This document shows, one piece after another, positions 47,992-58,515 of a stretch of 64,000 nt of DNA. Numbering within the stretch: position 1 is the first letter of the stretch; each line of letters starts with the position of its first letter. The position numbers and the translations under genes were made by a program. The DNA is from Ochromonas danica (taxonomy: Eukaryota; Sar; Chrysophyceae; Chromulinales; Chromulinaceae), in contig VKHL01000005.1 of NCBI GenBank assembly GCA_015146655.1, forward strand, positions 124,001 to 188,000, in the 5' to 3' direction. The notes under the pieces were generated by a model, which had not been told where the DNA came from, did no database searches, and worked only from the letters and a program-made list of their open reading frames with translations.

Positions 47992-49918
47992 AGTGAACTA
48001 TGAGATAATCTGTAGGATATTTAGATATCTACCTCCAATCAGATTGAGTGAGTTATATCAAAAAGATTGTGCTGGAAACCAGTTGAGACCATTAGAGACT
48101 ACTATCTATTGGTGGCACCAAGGAAAAAAGATTAGCAAGACGTGGAGAATGTGGATCAATTGGCTTTTCAAGAGAGGCAGGGGCTCCAAGCAAAATTCCG
48201 AGATAAACACAGTCAAAGAGAGGGTAGACTGCGCGGAGTCTGTATCCCCTCTTTGGCTGTTGCCAAGAGACATTCTTCATTGTATTTACTCCGAGTGGTT
48301 GGCATCATGGCATGATCTGTCAGTATTGGATGTATGTTGTCTAAGGCGTGGAAACCGACGACCATGGTTGTTGTCCTTGAATGAGCTGAGGATGACGAGT
48401 GGGATTGGAAGAAGACTGTCTGACAAGGCGATGAGTACGTGGTATTTATGGGTGGGTAGTCGTAAAGTATTGTTAGTAGAAGGGTTTCTTGTGAGGCTGA
48501 CGTTATTGGAGACTCTTGTAGAGAGGTTGGATTATCGAAGTTATTGTTCTGCTCTTCGCTCTATAGAGATAGAGAGAGATCTGGGGAATGCTGACTTGTC
48601 GGCTCTGGAGATTGAGGCGATTGAGGAGAAGTTAGGTTTGTTTTTGAATGCATGCAATCGTGTGCAAGGAGTGAGGATAAGTGGGTTTGTCGAAGAGGGC
48701 GATGAGAATTTGGAAGCGGGTTTGTGTTCGACTTTATGCAATGGATTAGAAGACAACAGTCTTTTGAAGATTGAATTCTTGATGTTCTTCTATCCCTCCT
48801 TTGATCCTCTGACCAATCTCTTGTCAAAACATGTGTCCAGCTTAAAAGAGCTGGTAGTTCATGCCAGTGAGGAGATGTCTTTACCAATCACTGATATCCT
48901 TGTTTGTCTGCTAGAGAATTCGTTATATTTGAAGCGGTTGAGCTTAAGTGGTGAATTCTTATCAATAGATGTGTTATTTGATTATTTATCTTTCAGTGGG
49001 ATGTGTTTGGAGAAGTTGGAGGTTGGAGGAAATATTATCTCCTCTTCCGATGTTGTCATCACTTATGAGGTGTTCACATTTATTTGTAAAAGTTGTCCTG
49101 GATTGAAGACATTGAGCTTGAATTTATCTAACGAATTTGGCGTACTTCAAGTGAGGAAGCCGTCTGAGCTTTATCAATTGTGTCCAAACCTAGTCACTCT
49201 TCTTGGCATGAGTGTTTCTCCTTTTGCCTTCATCAACGTGATTGAAAGAAAGCGCAAGGTGCAGTTCTTCTCTACAACGCATCTTTCTCTGGAAGAGAAA
49301 GAAGATTGGTTGGAATGTTTGTGCTATGTTCTTGAAAGAACCCACTACACACTCACATCATCTAATTTGCCCTTCTGCAAAGATTTGGTTGTTGAGAATG
49401 ATGAATGGACCGTTGTCAAGCACAAGCTGTCGCCTTTTCTGGTTGATATAGAAGGTGCTATGTCAGAAGCAATCTTGTTAGATATACTGAAGGAGTTTCC
49501 ACGATTGGAAAAGTTGGACGTGCAAGCTCAGGAACAAACATTTAGTGATGATTGTTTAGCAGGTCTAATAGACTACGGATGTAGATTGAAGAAGATCTAC
49601 ATTAGAAAATTGTCCTTGAGATGCAGTTTCAGCGATGAGATGATAAGCAAGATGATTAGATCTTGTAACATGTTGGAGGTTTTGATGATACCTTGTGCCG
49701 GAAGTGCGAGCATTTTGGCAGTGAAGAGTCATTTGAGACTGAAGGAGGTTTATTTGTACAATACGAAAATAGATCTAATAGCTATGAAAGCACTCCTGTG
49801 TGGCAAGGAAAGGAATGAGAAAAGTTGGTTAAAATTGACAAAGGGTGAGATAGTAGGGCACGGCTTCGTTTTTTTCTATGAGGAGAAGTCATGGGTTTCG
49901 CGAGGCAGAGAAAGCTGA
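47992..49918 (+). CDS. F-box/leucine-rich-repeat-like protein, 5' end unresolved
   Basis: The main exon opens directly after a good acceptor (pyrimidine tract and AG at 47991), and the frame is open for about 641 residues. It starts with an F-box-like helix, NYEIICRIFRYLPPIRLSEL, followed by irregular leucine-rich repeats (LKELVVHA, LKRLSLSGEF, LEKLEVGGN, LKTLSLNLS, LEKLDVQAQ). F-box/LRR proteins recruit substrates to SCF ubiquitin ligases. No ATG lies between the acceptor and residue 52, so a short first exon upstream is expected; I could not place it with confidence. The next in-frame ATG (48149) would remove the F-box. Confidence 0.65.
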
Positions 49919-50396
49919 TCAAACGTTACATCTTTGGTAAAGATTAACAGAGCGTCTTTCCTAGTTTCATTGTTAATGTAACGATCTAATTAACTCACGA
50001 AGGGAAGAAGAATGATTATTCTCTCAATGACTTTTCTTCAATAGCAATTTGCTATTGGAAGGACTTCCTCTTCAATACCCTCCCTACACATGTTATCATA
50101 TGATATCCTGACATAACGTTTAGTGTTATCATTCATGCTTCTCTAATTGTGAGAACACCAGCAATGGTGAAACAAAATCATAAAATACTTGTTGCGTGGT
50201 GAAAACGGAAAACGCATGGTTTAGTCTAGTTGCGACTTTAAAGGCCCAAAATGAGGGTTCCATCATTTCCTCTGGCTCTGGAACAACGACAACGACACTG
50301 CCTTAGCCGCACTGGGCATTGATAATCAAGAAAGAGAATTAATTTAAATGAGATGATGAATTAAAAAGGAAAACTCGGAATTAAAGAGGAAATAGA
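49919..50396. other. Intergenic region
   Basis: These 478 bp lie between two plus-strand genes. They contain AT-rich sequence and CAACGACAACGAC repeats near 50282-50296. No gene is seen. Confidence 0.5.
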
Positions 50397-53300
50397 ATGA
50401 TCAGGAATGAAAGATTGATATGGCCCTTGTATGAAGAAGAGGATGTATTTTGGTCATCCTATGTTGAAATTGAGCAAACAAAGAAAGTTGATCATCACTG
50501 GCTAAATGTCATTCTTTCTTCCTTCAACGATTGCCTGAAATGGTTACAAACATCTCAAGAAGAAGAAAATTCTTTGGATGATCATGATTTCCGATATTAC
50601 TATATCCACAAGACAAAATATATCACATTCATCGCCTTTCTATTTAACCTGTGTTACCAAGCTGTCTTTCTAATCATGACTCCATTGAAAACCTTTGGTC
50701 TTTCCTCTCCTTTGTTCTCTTCAAAGTATGGCATTATGCTAGAAGTGGGTAGCTGGGTAGTACTCACAGTACTGACTCTTATTTTCTATAGTGGATTGAT
50801 TCTCAAGGTGTTGGAGGATGGGGTTTTTGATATGGGGAATGGCGACTTGGGAAGTGCCACGGGGAAGAGAGGAAAGAAGATACAAGGCAAAGAAGCTATT
50901 TGCAATGGTATCAGGTGGCTGGGGAACTGTGTGTTGTTAACTCGTCTACTGATCCTGCTACATGCTTTCTTGATCAATATGGTGGTGGATGATAAGGTGT
51001 GTATTGTGGACAGTATTTTGTCCCCCAAAGATACTTCTTTTCGATTTGCCTCCTTCTTGATTATTTTCGAGATGTATCAGATGTTTGCTTTCGCTGTTTT
51101 ACCTATTGCGACTCCATGGATATATTTCATCTGCTTGATTGAGGCCACTTCCCAAGTGATGCGAGTTCTAACGTGTTATGATCGTATCGGTATTCATTCG
51201 AACGATTATGACACTGAAGCGCCTTTGCTATTTTGTGTGACTGTTTTAATTGCCAGCTCGTATCTGTTTGTTGGCATTATTCCTTCCCGTCGCTTAGAAG
51301 CATCTATTCATGCTTCCTATGAGATGGTACAGAAGATCAAAGAAGCAGCTGAAGAGAAGAAAGGACTAGTAAATTTATTGTGCAGTGACTTAAAGGTTCC
51401 TTTGCACTCCATGGGCTACGTGGTTCAGAAGTATAATCGCATACGACGAATGGGTAGTGTAGTGGAAAGTGATAAGAGCGGTGCGGTGAGTGATGCCAGT
51501 ATAGTGCCTAGATTGGACGCTTTGAATTATTTGATAGACCATATCTTGGTCTTTCTGAGGATAGAAGAAGGACGATTTCGTATTCAATATGGTGATGTGA
51601 TCGATCTTTCGGATCTTGTTGAGACTGTCTTGGCCCATTTGACGGCTTGTCATGGCCTCTCAACTGCACTGAAGAGCCGTGTGGAGTTGGTCTTTCGTAG
51701 TCCTCTGCGACCACATAGTCGACTCCATGCAGATAGGAGGTGCTGGTCCATCCTGTTGTTTTATTTGTTCTCTGCTCTCCTGACTATGATGACTGTGGAA
51801 GAAGAGGTAAATGCACGAATGCAAGGACAAAGGGGTGATGGGAGTGGCAATCGGAGTCAATCAGATACTCGCGGACTTCCCTTTCGATTGTCCTTCGAAG
51901 AAGGGCCGATTGAAGCCTCGCCGCGATCGCAAGATGAACCTGCTCGTTTCCTCAATGTGGTTCTTCAAGCTCAACATTGTCGATGTGAAAAGCCTCGTGC
52001 TAATGTTGAGGGTGTTTCTGTTGCTTCTCCCACTGCCTTATATTTGTATCAATCGTATCTTATGATGGTTGAGAAGGTGCTGCGGACTTTGAAGCAGAGT
52101 TTCACATTGACTTCCACGGAGGAAGAGGGAGTGAAGATTGAGTTTACCATTCCTTATAAAACAAAGCGGCTCATGAGGGAGAAAAGTAAAAGTTCATTTC
52201 GAACCTTGTCATCGCGAGCAATTCGTCCCAAGCAGCAGCCGCCGGGCCCAACTCGATCACAATCGCATCCTCCTCCAGGTCCTCCGCCGGTTACTGCCAC
52301 AGCAGCCGTTCGCAAGTTGAGCGAAAGACGGTCTTCATTACCATCTCCGTCGAGGAAGCCATCGGTAGAAAAGGTGAAGGAGGCAAATGATCTGATAAGA
52401 TCTTCTTCGCTCTCGTCCTTTCCTGAAGCCATATTTGGTGAATGGCTAGTAGATCAACTGTGCGTTTATGTGGACAATCATTACTTTCAGCCTTCTATAG
52501 AAGACATCCTGGACTATCTTTTAGTTCTTCCCAGTAATCGCTCATCCTCTTCAGGTGGTTATTCTCATGTTGATATTCCCATTTTCCATCACCTCAACAT
52601 GGCAGATCTCCAAATTCGATCGATAGTAATAGTAACGTCCTATGCAGCATGTCGTGTCTTGAGAGAGAAGGGCTATAGGCGATTGATTATCTTACTCTCT
52701 GAGCGACTCTCTTATTTGGATGAACAAGAACGATTGATCTTTAACTATGCCTTGTCATGGCCTTGCCCTTTGCCAGAGATGAAAGCGTTCAGGAACTGGT
52801 TGCTGGAAGAGTGTTGTGATGGAAAAGACTTTTCAATGAATGTCAATGGCTCGGTAGTGGGAGTTAGAGGTGATGCGGAGGACTTGAGCTACACTTTTCG
52901 TAGTGGCGACACCAATAAATACCCTGGAGATTTAAAGAGCCATCATCTTGGCATTAGCTCTAACAACAATTACACGCCATCGGATAATATGAGTGGTGTT
53001 GGCAGTGAGGTTGATTGTTGGACAATGACTGCATTCATGTCTACCTTGAAACAAATAGCTATGACTCTTTTGTCAAACTGCTGGCCGCCTCCCATTGATT
53101 CGAATAGTCAACTGAATTACTTACGATGGCTGCGACTCAACCCTACTACAAAGCTCTTCCATAAAACCACTTCCTTTGACTTGACCATCCTTGCGAATGC
53201 TTTGATCTATATTACGTATTGGCTTTGCGGGGTTCTCCCATTCGCTGCTATAACTCTCAACTTATTCCCTTTGCTGATATTTTTGGTGAGGCGATTTCCA

Positions 53301-55859
53301 GTGGGCATGTTGACTCGTTGGGGTCGAGGATTTTTATGGGCGTATCGAATCTCAGATATCGTGCTCGTTTTATCCTTCTTGGGAGGATTTATGGTCTTAT
53401 TTGCCTCATTTTCTCGACGTGTTCGATTTTCCTTCTTAGATATGGGCTATCCACAACATAGTGATAGCAATAATGATGACGACAGTAATGATGCATCGTC
53501 GTTCCTGAATCGCAGATATGGTATTTATTCTGGTCGTGGATTGCTGTTGATGTCTTTAGCTTATCCTGTTCGCATACAGATCTTGTTTGAGCTCATCTCT
53601 TGGAATTATGCGATTATTCCGCATGTTCTTGCATTCCTCCTCTTTGTGCGTATAGTGAAAATCATAATCAGTCCATTGATCGCCCGACAAGCTGCCAGTA
53701 TGTATACCCTTCTCCTCTTGACCATTTTCATTACAATAACTGCAGCATTAATCCTCTCCGAGGCGTTGGTAAGGAGAGAGTTTCTAGCATTGAAGAGGTT
53801 CATTTTGACGAGAGATACTTTGGATCGGGCCATGGTGGTGTGCTGCGAACTTTCTTGCAAGCCTCTACAGCATTTACTGACTGTTCAGGAAGTGATGATG
53901 GAAGACATGATGGCCATAGTGGCCAAGCAACAGCAACAGGAGCAAGAACATGAGGATCATACACATCAACAGCACAAGAATCTTCATCATCTCCAATATC
54001 ATCTTCATGCTGACCCAGACGCTGGCGAAGAGGAAATGGGAGGAAGGTTTTCGTTCATGAGCACATCGATAATGAAGAAGATGATGAAGAAGATCGTTGC
54101 TCAATATCAGCAATTCCAAGACATTCAACTGGATTTGAAGATCACGTCAGATATCATGATGAAGCATACTCCAACTCTGTCTCTCTCCACACAACCTCCT
54201 GTCCCTCAACAACAAGGTCAATTGATGTCGATTGTAATGGAAAAGATGGACATGTGTCTCTTCCCTGAGGTTGTTTATCATGTGACGGAGAGGATTTTCT
54301 ATCCGTTGGTGGGAAGCCCAGCATCTGATTCGCCTATGATTCATCTGACAGTGTTGATCCATCCAAGTCTGTATTTTATTCGATGCGATGTTGCTGTGGT
54401 GAAAACATGGCTCTCCAATGCCTGTAGATCAGCTTTGAGGCGAATCTTCCACACTTCTTCCTCTTCTTCGTCTTCTGCCACCAGGAGCAGCTCTTCTGAG
54501 ACCACGTCTTTAAGAAATTCCAGTTCCTCTTCTTCATTTCCTTCAACCTCCCATCAGCAGCAGAAGCTGTCGAAATCCTTGGGTGAAGAGATTGCGGTTC
54601 TGATTGAACCCATGCCAGGTCAAGAAGAATTGAGGTTCACAGATGTGAGGATGCTTCATCTGCATGTGCTGGAAACCTGTTACTCTTTTCCTCTCAGCGA
54701 TGAAAATGAGAATGACGAGGAGGAAGATGGCTTGTACAAGAGCAGCAGCCATGTGATGAATGAAGAAGCTTATCGCAGACATCTTCACGCACGATTCTTG
54801 AAATCGTTCTTGCCTCCATCCGCCATGAGTGGGGAAGCAGATTGCTATCGATCAGGTAGATGGAAAGGAGGAGAAGGACATGGCTTGTCGGAAAATATGT
54901 TGTCATCTTATCGATACTATCAACGAATCGCCGTGCCTTATCGGTTGACACCCTTGAGTCATAAGATGACCCAGCATTTCCAGTCTCATTTGCATCGCTC
55001 TATGCGATGGTCAGTCGAGGCACAAGAACTGCCCAATGGGCGGCGAAGTGGATATTGCTGCTATCCTTCCTTGTCCACGATGAAAGACTTTGGATTCTAT
55101 TACCCTTCTCCCATCCCCCCTCCTTCTCTTCGAGAGGATTACAAGTGGATGTCGATGGTTGTGTTTTCTTGTGATTATCAAGATCGATCATCTCTTGTTC
55201 GAGCGATGTCCACCACTTTCTGTTGCACTGCACGATGGGAAAGACAAATCCATTATCTCACTCATGAGATGCCAACTTGGTCAACAGATTTAATGATGAC
55301 CCCTTCTTCCAGCTTCTTAGTTGATTGTGTTCTGATCGACAGCAATCTTTCTTCTTATCAACCTCCAGGAACAACAGGTTCTAAATCCGTGCCCATCACC
55401 AAATCGAGCAGTCACAGCCATCGCAGTGATCGATGGAACACTACGAACGACAAGAATAGCAACAACAAGGTGATCTCTGAGAAAGATATCATATCAACTC
55501 GAAATCGTCGCTTCGTTCAAGAGCTTATTGTCTATCTGCGTGGTCATGGCTATGGAGGAATCATTGCTGAACTTCTTCCTGCTCTTCCTGCTTCCTCCAA
55601 CTGCAACAGTTCAAGTAATGATAGCACTGTTGCTTCTGCCCCATCCATTAAGATGGGGTCAGCGTCCGCATCACCCAAAGCAACGGAGATCATCACAATG
55701 ATGGCCCAGTCTCGTGCACCTTCTTTCTCTTTCTTCTCTTCCAATGTAGAGTTAACAGATGCAGACGTCACCTTCACGGGCTCAACTTTGCAACGCCCAG
55801 CTTTAGATTCTCTTCGAACCATTTGTTTGGAGCGACAATTGCGTCAGTCTTATCTCTGA
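50397..55859 (+). CDS. Double, degenerate hybrid histidine-kinase-like membrane protein
   Basis: A single exon encodes 1820 aa. Residues about 75-300 hold six hydrophobic segments. A HisKA-like helix follows (EEKKGLVNLLCSDLKVPLHS, about 318-338); where kinases have SHEIRTPL this reads CSDLKVPL, so the phospho-acceptor His is missing. An ATPase-like stretch (RLHADRRCWSILLFYLFSAL) comes next. A second membrane block (about 930-1130) precedes another HisKA-like helix (MVVCCELSCKPLQHLL, about 1146), an ATPase-like region, and a receiver-like end (about 1640-1740) with VDCVLIDSNLS and VYLRGHGYGGIIAELLPA, as in response regulators. The N/G boxes for ATP are not evident. The layout suggests an internally duplicated sensor that may work without classical phosphotransfer. 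The start is the first ATG; there is no upstream competitor. Confidence 0.65.
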   Translation: MIRNERLIWPLYEEEDVFWSSYVEIEQTKKVDHHWLNVILSSFNDCLKWLQTSQEEENSLDDHDFRYYYIHKTKYITFIAFLFNLCYQAVFLIMTPLKTFGLSSPLFSSKYGIMLEVGSWVVLTVLTLIFYSGLILKVLEDGVFDMGNGDLGSATGKRGKKIQGKEAICNGIRWLGNCVLLTRLLILLHAFLINMVVDDKVCIVDSILSPKDTSFRFASFLIIFEMYQMFAFAVLPIATPWIYFICLIEATSQVMRVLTCYDRIGIHSNDYDTEAPLLFCVTVLIASSYLFVGIIPSRRLEASIHASYEMVQKIKEAAEEKKGLVNLLCSDLKVPLHSMGYVVQKYNRIRRMGSVVESDKSGAVSDASIVPRLDALNYLIDHILVFLRIEEGRFRIQYGDVIDLSDLVETVLAHLTACHGLSTALKSRVELVFRSPLRPHSRLHADRRCWSILLFYLFSALLTMMTVEEEVNARMQGQRGDGSGNRSQSDTRGLPFRLSFEEGPIEASPRSQDEPARFLNVVLQAQHCRCEKPRANVEGVSVASPTALYLYQSYLMMVEKVLRTLKQSFTLTSTEEEGVKIEFTIPYKTKRLMREKSKSSFRTLSSRAIRPKQQPPGPTRSQSHPPPGPPPVTATAAVRKLSERRSSLPSPSRKPSVEKVKEANDLIRSSSLSSFPEAIFGEWLVDQLCVYVDNHYFQPSIEDILDYLLVLPSNRSSSSGGYSHVDIPIFHHLNMADLQIRSIVIVTSYAACRVLREKGYRRLIILLSERLSYLDEQERLIFNYALSWPCPLPEMKAFRNWLLEECCDGKDFSMNVNGSVVGVRGDAEDLSYTFRSGDTNKYPGDLKSHHLGISSNNNYTPSDNMSGVGSEVDCWTMTAFMSTLKQIAMTLLSNCWPPPIDSNSQLNYLRWLRLNPTTKLFHKTTSFDLTILANALIYITYWLCGVLPFAAITLNLFPLLIFLVRRFPVGMLTRWGRGFLWAYRISDIVLVLSFLGGFMVLFASFSRRVRFSFLDMGYPQHSDSNNDDDSNDASSFLNRRYGIYSGRGLLLMSLAYPVRIQILFELISWNYAIIPHVLAFLLFVRIVKIIISPLIARQAASMYTLLLLTIFITITAALILSEALVRREFLALKRFILTRDTLDRAMVVCCELSCKPLQHLLTVQEVMMEDMMAIVAKQQQQEQEHEDHTHQQHKNLHHLQYHLHADPDAGEEEMGGRFSFMSTSIMKKMMKKIVAQYQQFQDIQLDLKITSDIMMKHTPTLSLSTQPPVPQQQGQLMSIVMEKMDMCLFPEVVYHVTERIFYPLVGSPASDSPMIHLTVLIHPSLYFIRCDVAVVKTWLSNACRSALRRIFHTSSSSSSSATRSSSSETTSLRNSSSSSSFPSTSHQQQKLSKSLGEEIAVLIEPMPGQEELRFTDVRMLHLHVLETCYSFPLSDENENDEEEDGLYKSSSHVMNEEAYRRHLHARFLKSFLPPSAMSGEADCYRSGRWKGGEGHGLSENMLSSYRYYQRIAVPYRLTPLSHKMTQHFQSHLHRSMRWSVEAQELPNGRRSGYCCYPSLSTMKDFGFYYPSPIPPPSLREDYKWMSMVVFSCDYQDRSSLVRAMSTTFCCTARWERQIHYLTHEMPTWSTDLMMTPSSSFLVDCVLIDSNLSSYQPPGTTGSKSVPITKSSSHSHRSDRWNTTNDKNSNNKVISEKDIISTRNRRFVQELIVYLRGHGYGGIIAELLPALPASSNCNSSSNDSTVASAPSIKMGSASASPKATEIITMMAQSRAPSFSFFSSNVELTDADVTFTGSTLQRPALDSLRTICLERQLRQSYL

Positions 55860-56488
55860 TCGCTATTGTTTATATATTTGTATTTGTATAGTCAGATCAC
55901 TCTCTTCGCTCTTCTTCGTTCTTCCTCTTCTTCTCTCTGTCTATTACTTTGATCAGAGAAGTTGTTGTTGTTTATACTTATTCTTACGGTTCTTTGTTTA
56001 AGTGGTGGACCAATTCGGTCCAATGAATATCACAAGCCATCTGTGGATCTGTGAATTTCGATTCTTTTCCTTCTTCTTTGCTCTTCTCTCCGTCTACTTG
56101 GTAGGAATGGGAGAGTGCGTGTGGAAGATGATATATTGTGTTTATCAAGTGATAGTAGACGAGAGTATGTAGTTGTAGTAGGCGTGCTTGCTTGACAATG
56201 ATAATGCCACTCACAATGGCAATCAATGGCTATCCCCTTTACCTTCGCTGAAGCCTCCGTGTCCTTCGGTTTTTATTTCTGATGTTAGCTATATTGTTTC
56301 CTTCCCTCTACTAACACCTTCTTGACTTCTCACTCTAGTAGTAGTACCTTCTGCGAAGGAAGATGAGAAGGAAGTTGGTGGGATTGATTGATTTGTTGAT
56401 TGCTTTTCCAGCTTTTTATATGTTTTCTTTGCTTTATTAAGTCTTCATTGTACTGTAGTTTGCTTTGTTTAGCTTAGCCAATAATTCT
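55860..56488. other. Convergent intergenic region
   Basis: These 629 bp between convergent 3' ends contain TTC/CTT-rich sequence. A minus-strand 80-codon frame at 55984-56226 has no protein-like features. Confidence 0.5.
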
Positions 56489-57734
56489 TTATTGGCATGA
56501 GATTGACTGTTCCATAGACTGCTGCTGAACAATGATAATGACAATGATAATGACAAGCACTGATTTGTCATGGTTGTTTCCTTTCGCCTTGACTTGACCT
56601 TCTTAGAAAGTTCTTCTCTTTGTAAACTAACCTTTCTATTCAAATCCAATGAGCTCAATATTAGACCTAGTCTAGCATGTACTATTGTCATGATGCTTCT
56701 TATTCGTCTATCATATGCAGTAGATACTGTAGCTGGATAATAGACTATTATCTCTGCTTGTTTTGACCTCTTCACTTCTCTACACAACATGTCCAACATC
56801 TAAAGCAATTCAAAAGAAGAGATAAAGTGTGTTAAGACAGTAATCAAAGTTTACATGATGTAATGAGAGAAGCAGCAATTTTAAATAATCTAAACAACAA
56901 CGATTCGATTCGATTGATCCATCTGTTAACAGTAGCTCGATGATGTCTTCTTATCCATGTCTAATTCCAACTTACCCAGAGCATATCATTTACACTCACG
57001 TAGCCATTCAAACGATTATCAGTTGTTCTTCGATAATGTATTCCAGCAATGAATCCGACTCCTTCGAACTCTTCAGACATAAATTGGCCTTGTACCGTTC
57101 CGTCTGTCCCTTTTCCAACAGGCACAGCAAACAAAATGGAGCCAGAGTTACCAGCAAATGTTGGAGCACAATGCCTATAAACACCATCATTCATCACAAT
57201 TCTCTTGAGTGATAGTTGAGCAGACACTCGCTTCTCCAATCCCAACGGATACCCAACAACAAAGAAAAGGAATCCAGTGTCTTCAGCTTTCTCACAAGAT
57301 GGAAATAATTGTATAAACTCTGAGATTCGATCCATTTCGAATTTAAGCGGAGAATTATAGTTAAATGCTATCCCATCAAAGTGTGACTCTTCCTCTTTCG
57401 GTACAATGATCTTGACTACATCAAGTTTGCTATGTGCATGCTTGACCCAGTTGTTAAAGTTAACTCTTTCATCATTAACAACAAGGGACAAATCAACCAA
57501 AGTCGTTTTTTCGCTTGGGGTTATAACATGCTTGTTGGTGAATATGACCATTTCATCAGATTGCTTAATTCTGAAAACAGTTCCAGTTCCAACATAAGTG
57601 TTGCAAGTTCCATCAGAAGCTTGCTCTACTTCAAATAACTTAATGACAGCCTCTGACAACTTGAAGCTTTCTCTTAATACACCCTCATCAATCTTGAAAT
57701 CATTCAAGCGTCCTTTTAAAAAATTCACGAACAT
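56489..57734 (-). CDS. Trypsin-fold serine protease, 5' end uncertain
   Basis: Exons 57734-56976, 56799-56632 and 56524-56489 join in frame. The chymotrypsin-like triad is visible: His in VIFTNKHVI, Asp in SKLDVVKIIV, Ser in FAGNSGSILF. The oxyanion region matches the trypsin-like peptidase (DegP/HtrA-type) superfamily, but no PDZ domain is present. The first in-frame ATG in the main exon is 57734, which I use. An upstream frame beginning with an ATG at 57929 is protein-like for 52 codons but meets a TAG at 57771-57773. It could connect through an intron 57839-57750 with a weak GTGCGA donor. With that link the protein gains about 45 residues. Confidence 0.7.
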
Positions 57735-57929
57735 ATCCTCGGTTGTGACCTGAGAGAATGAACTCAACACCTACTCATCAAGCTCAGCTTCAGTAAACTT
57801 CGGGTCGTCTTCGTTGATTGCTTCATGGCGAAATCGCACGTCTGGATCAACAGCAGTCTGAGTATCATTACGATAACAACAATTCCCTTCATCGAAAAAC
57901 TCATCAGACGATTGCATTGATGTTGACAT

Positions 57930-58515
57930 TTGCTTTCAACAGTAAATCCTCGCGGAACAGTTGAGCAACTCGACTCAATAAAATATGACAGACATCACGG
58001 CAAGCAGAGGCCCAGAGGCGGTGGCGATCTCAATAGTCCAAGGCCCCGTTCGCAGAGGGCCGATCGATCTCCTTCTCCCACTGCGGCACTCCGGCACTGC
58101 TTCAACTCATTCTTGAAATTAGAAATCACACAAACAAACAGTTTCTTTTTGATTCGGGATTCGGGATTCGGGGGATCCGGGGATCTTGGATCTCACCACC
58201 CAGAACGTTGTGGTTGGGAAGAAAGCTGAGGTCGGGTTCAATATGTCATTCACGGAGAGTACACGGAAGAAAGTTGATTGAAATTTGCTCAACTTATCCT
58301 GTTATTGATTGCCATGAGATACCGAACATCTAATCAATGGGGCGTGGGTTTACACATGTTTGCTATTAAATGTCGTCATTCAATCAGTGACTGGGTTTTC
58401 TAATGTCGAGTCAAGGAAGAGTAAAAAAAGTGGGGAAAAAGTGGGAGATAACTGTTCGTTCTCTCATTATCATTTTCAACAACTGCTAGCACTACATGCA
58501 ACAACAAGTAAAATA
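57930..58515. other. Intergenic region
   Basis: These 586 bp hold the promoter of the protease gene and the 3' end of the solenoid gene. A short direct repeat of GATTCGG occurs at about 58150-58172. No gene is seen. Confidence 0.45.

Noticed and set aside
46216-47992. Search for transposase, reverse transcriptase or tRNA genes in the largest gene-poor stretch
   Set aside because: No catalytic motif, terminal repeat with coding part or cloverleaf was seen.
47993-48148. GTG at 47993 and similar GTG codons at 57770 and 63104 as start codons
   Set aside because: Nuclear genes start at ATG; these GTG codons lie at exon beginnings or within upstream open frame.
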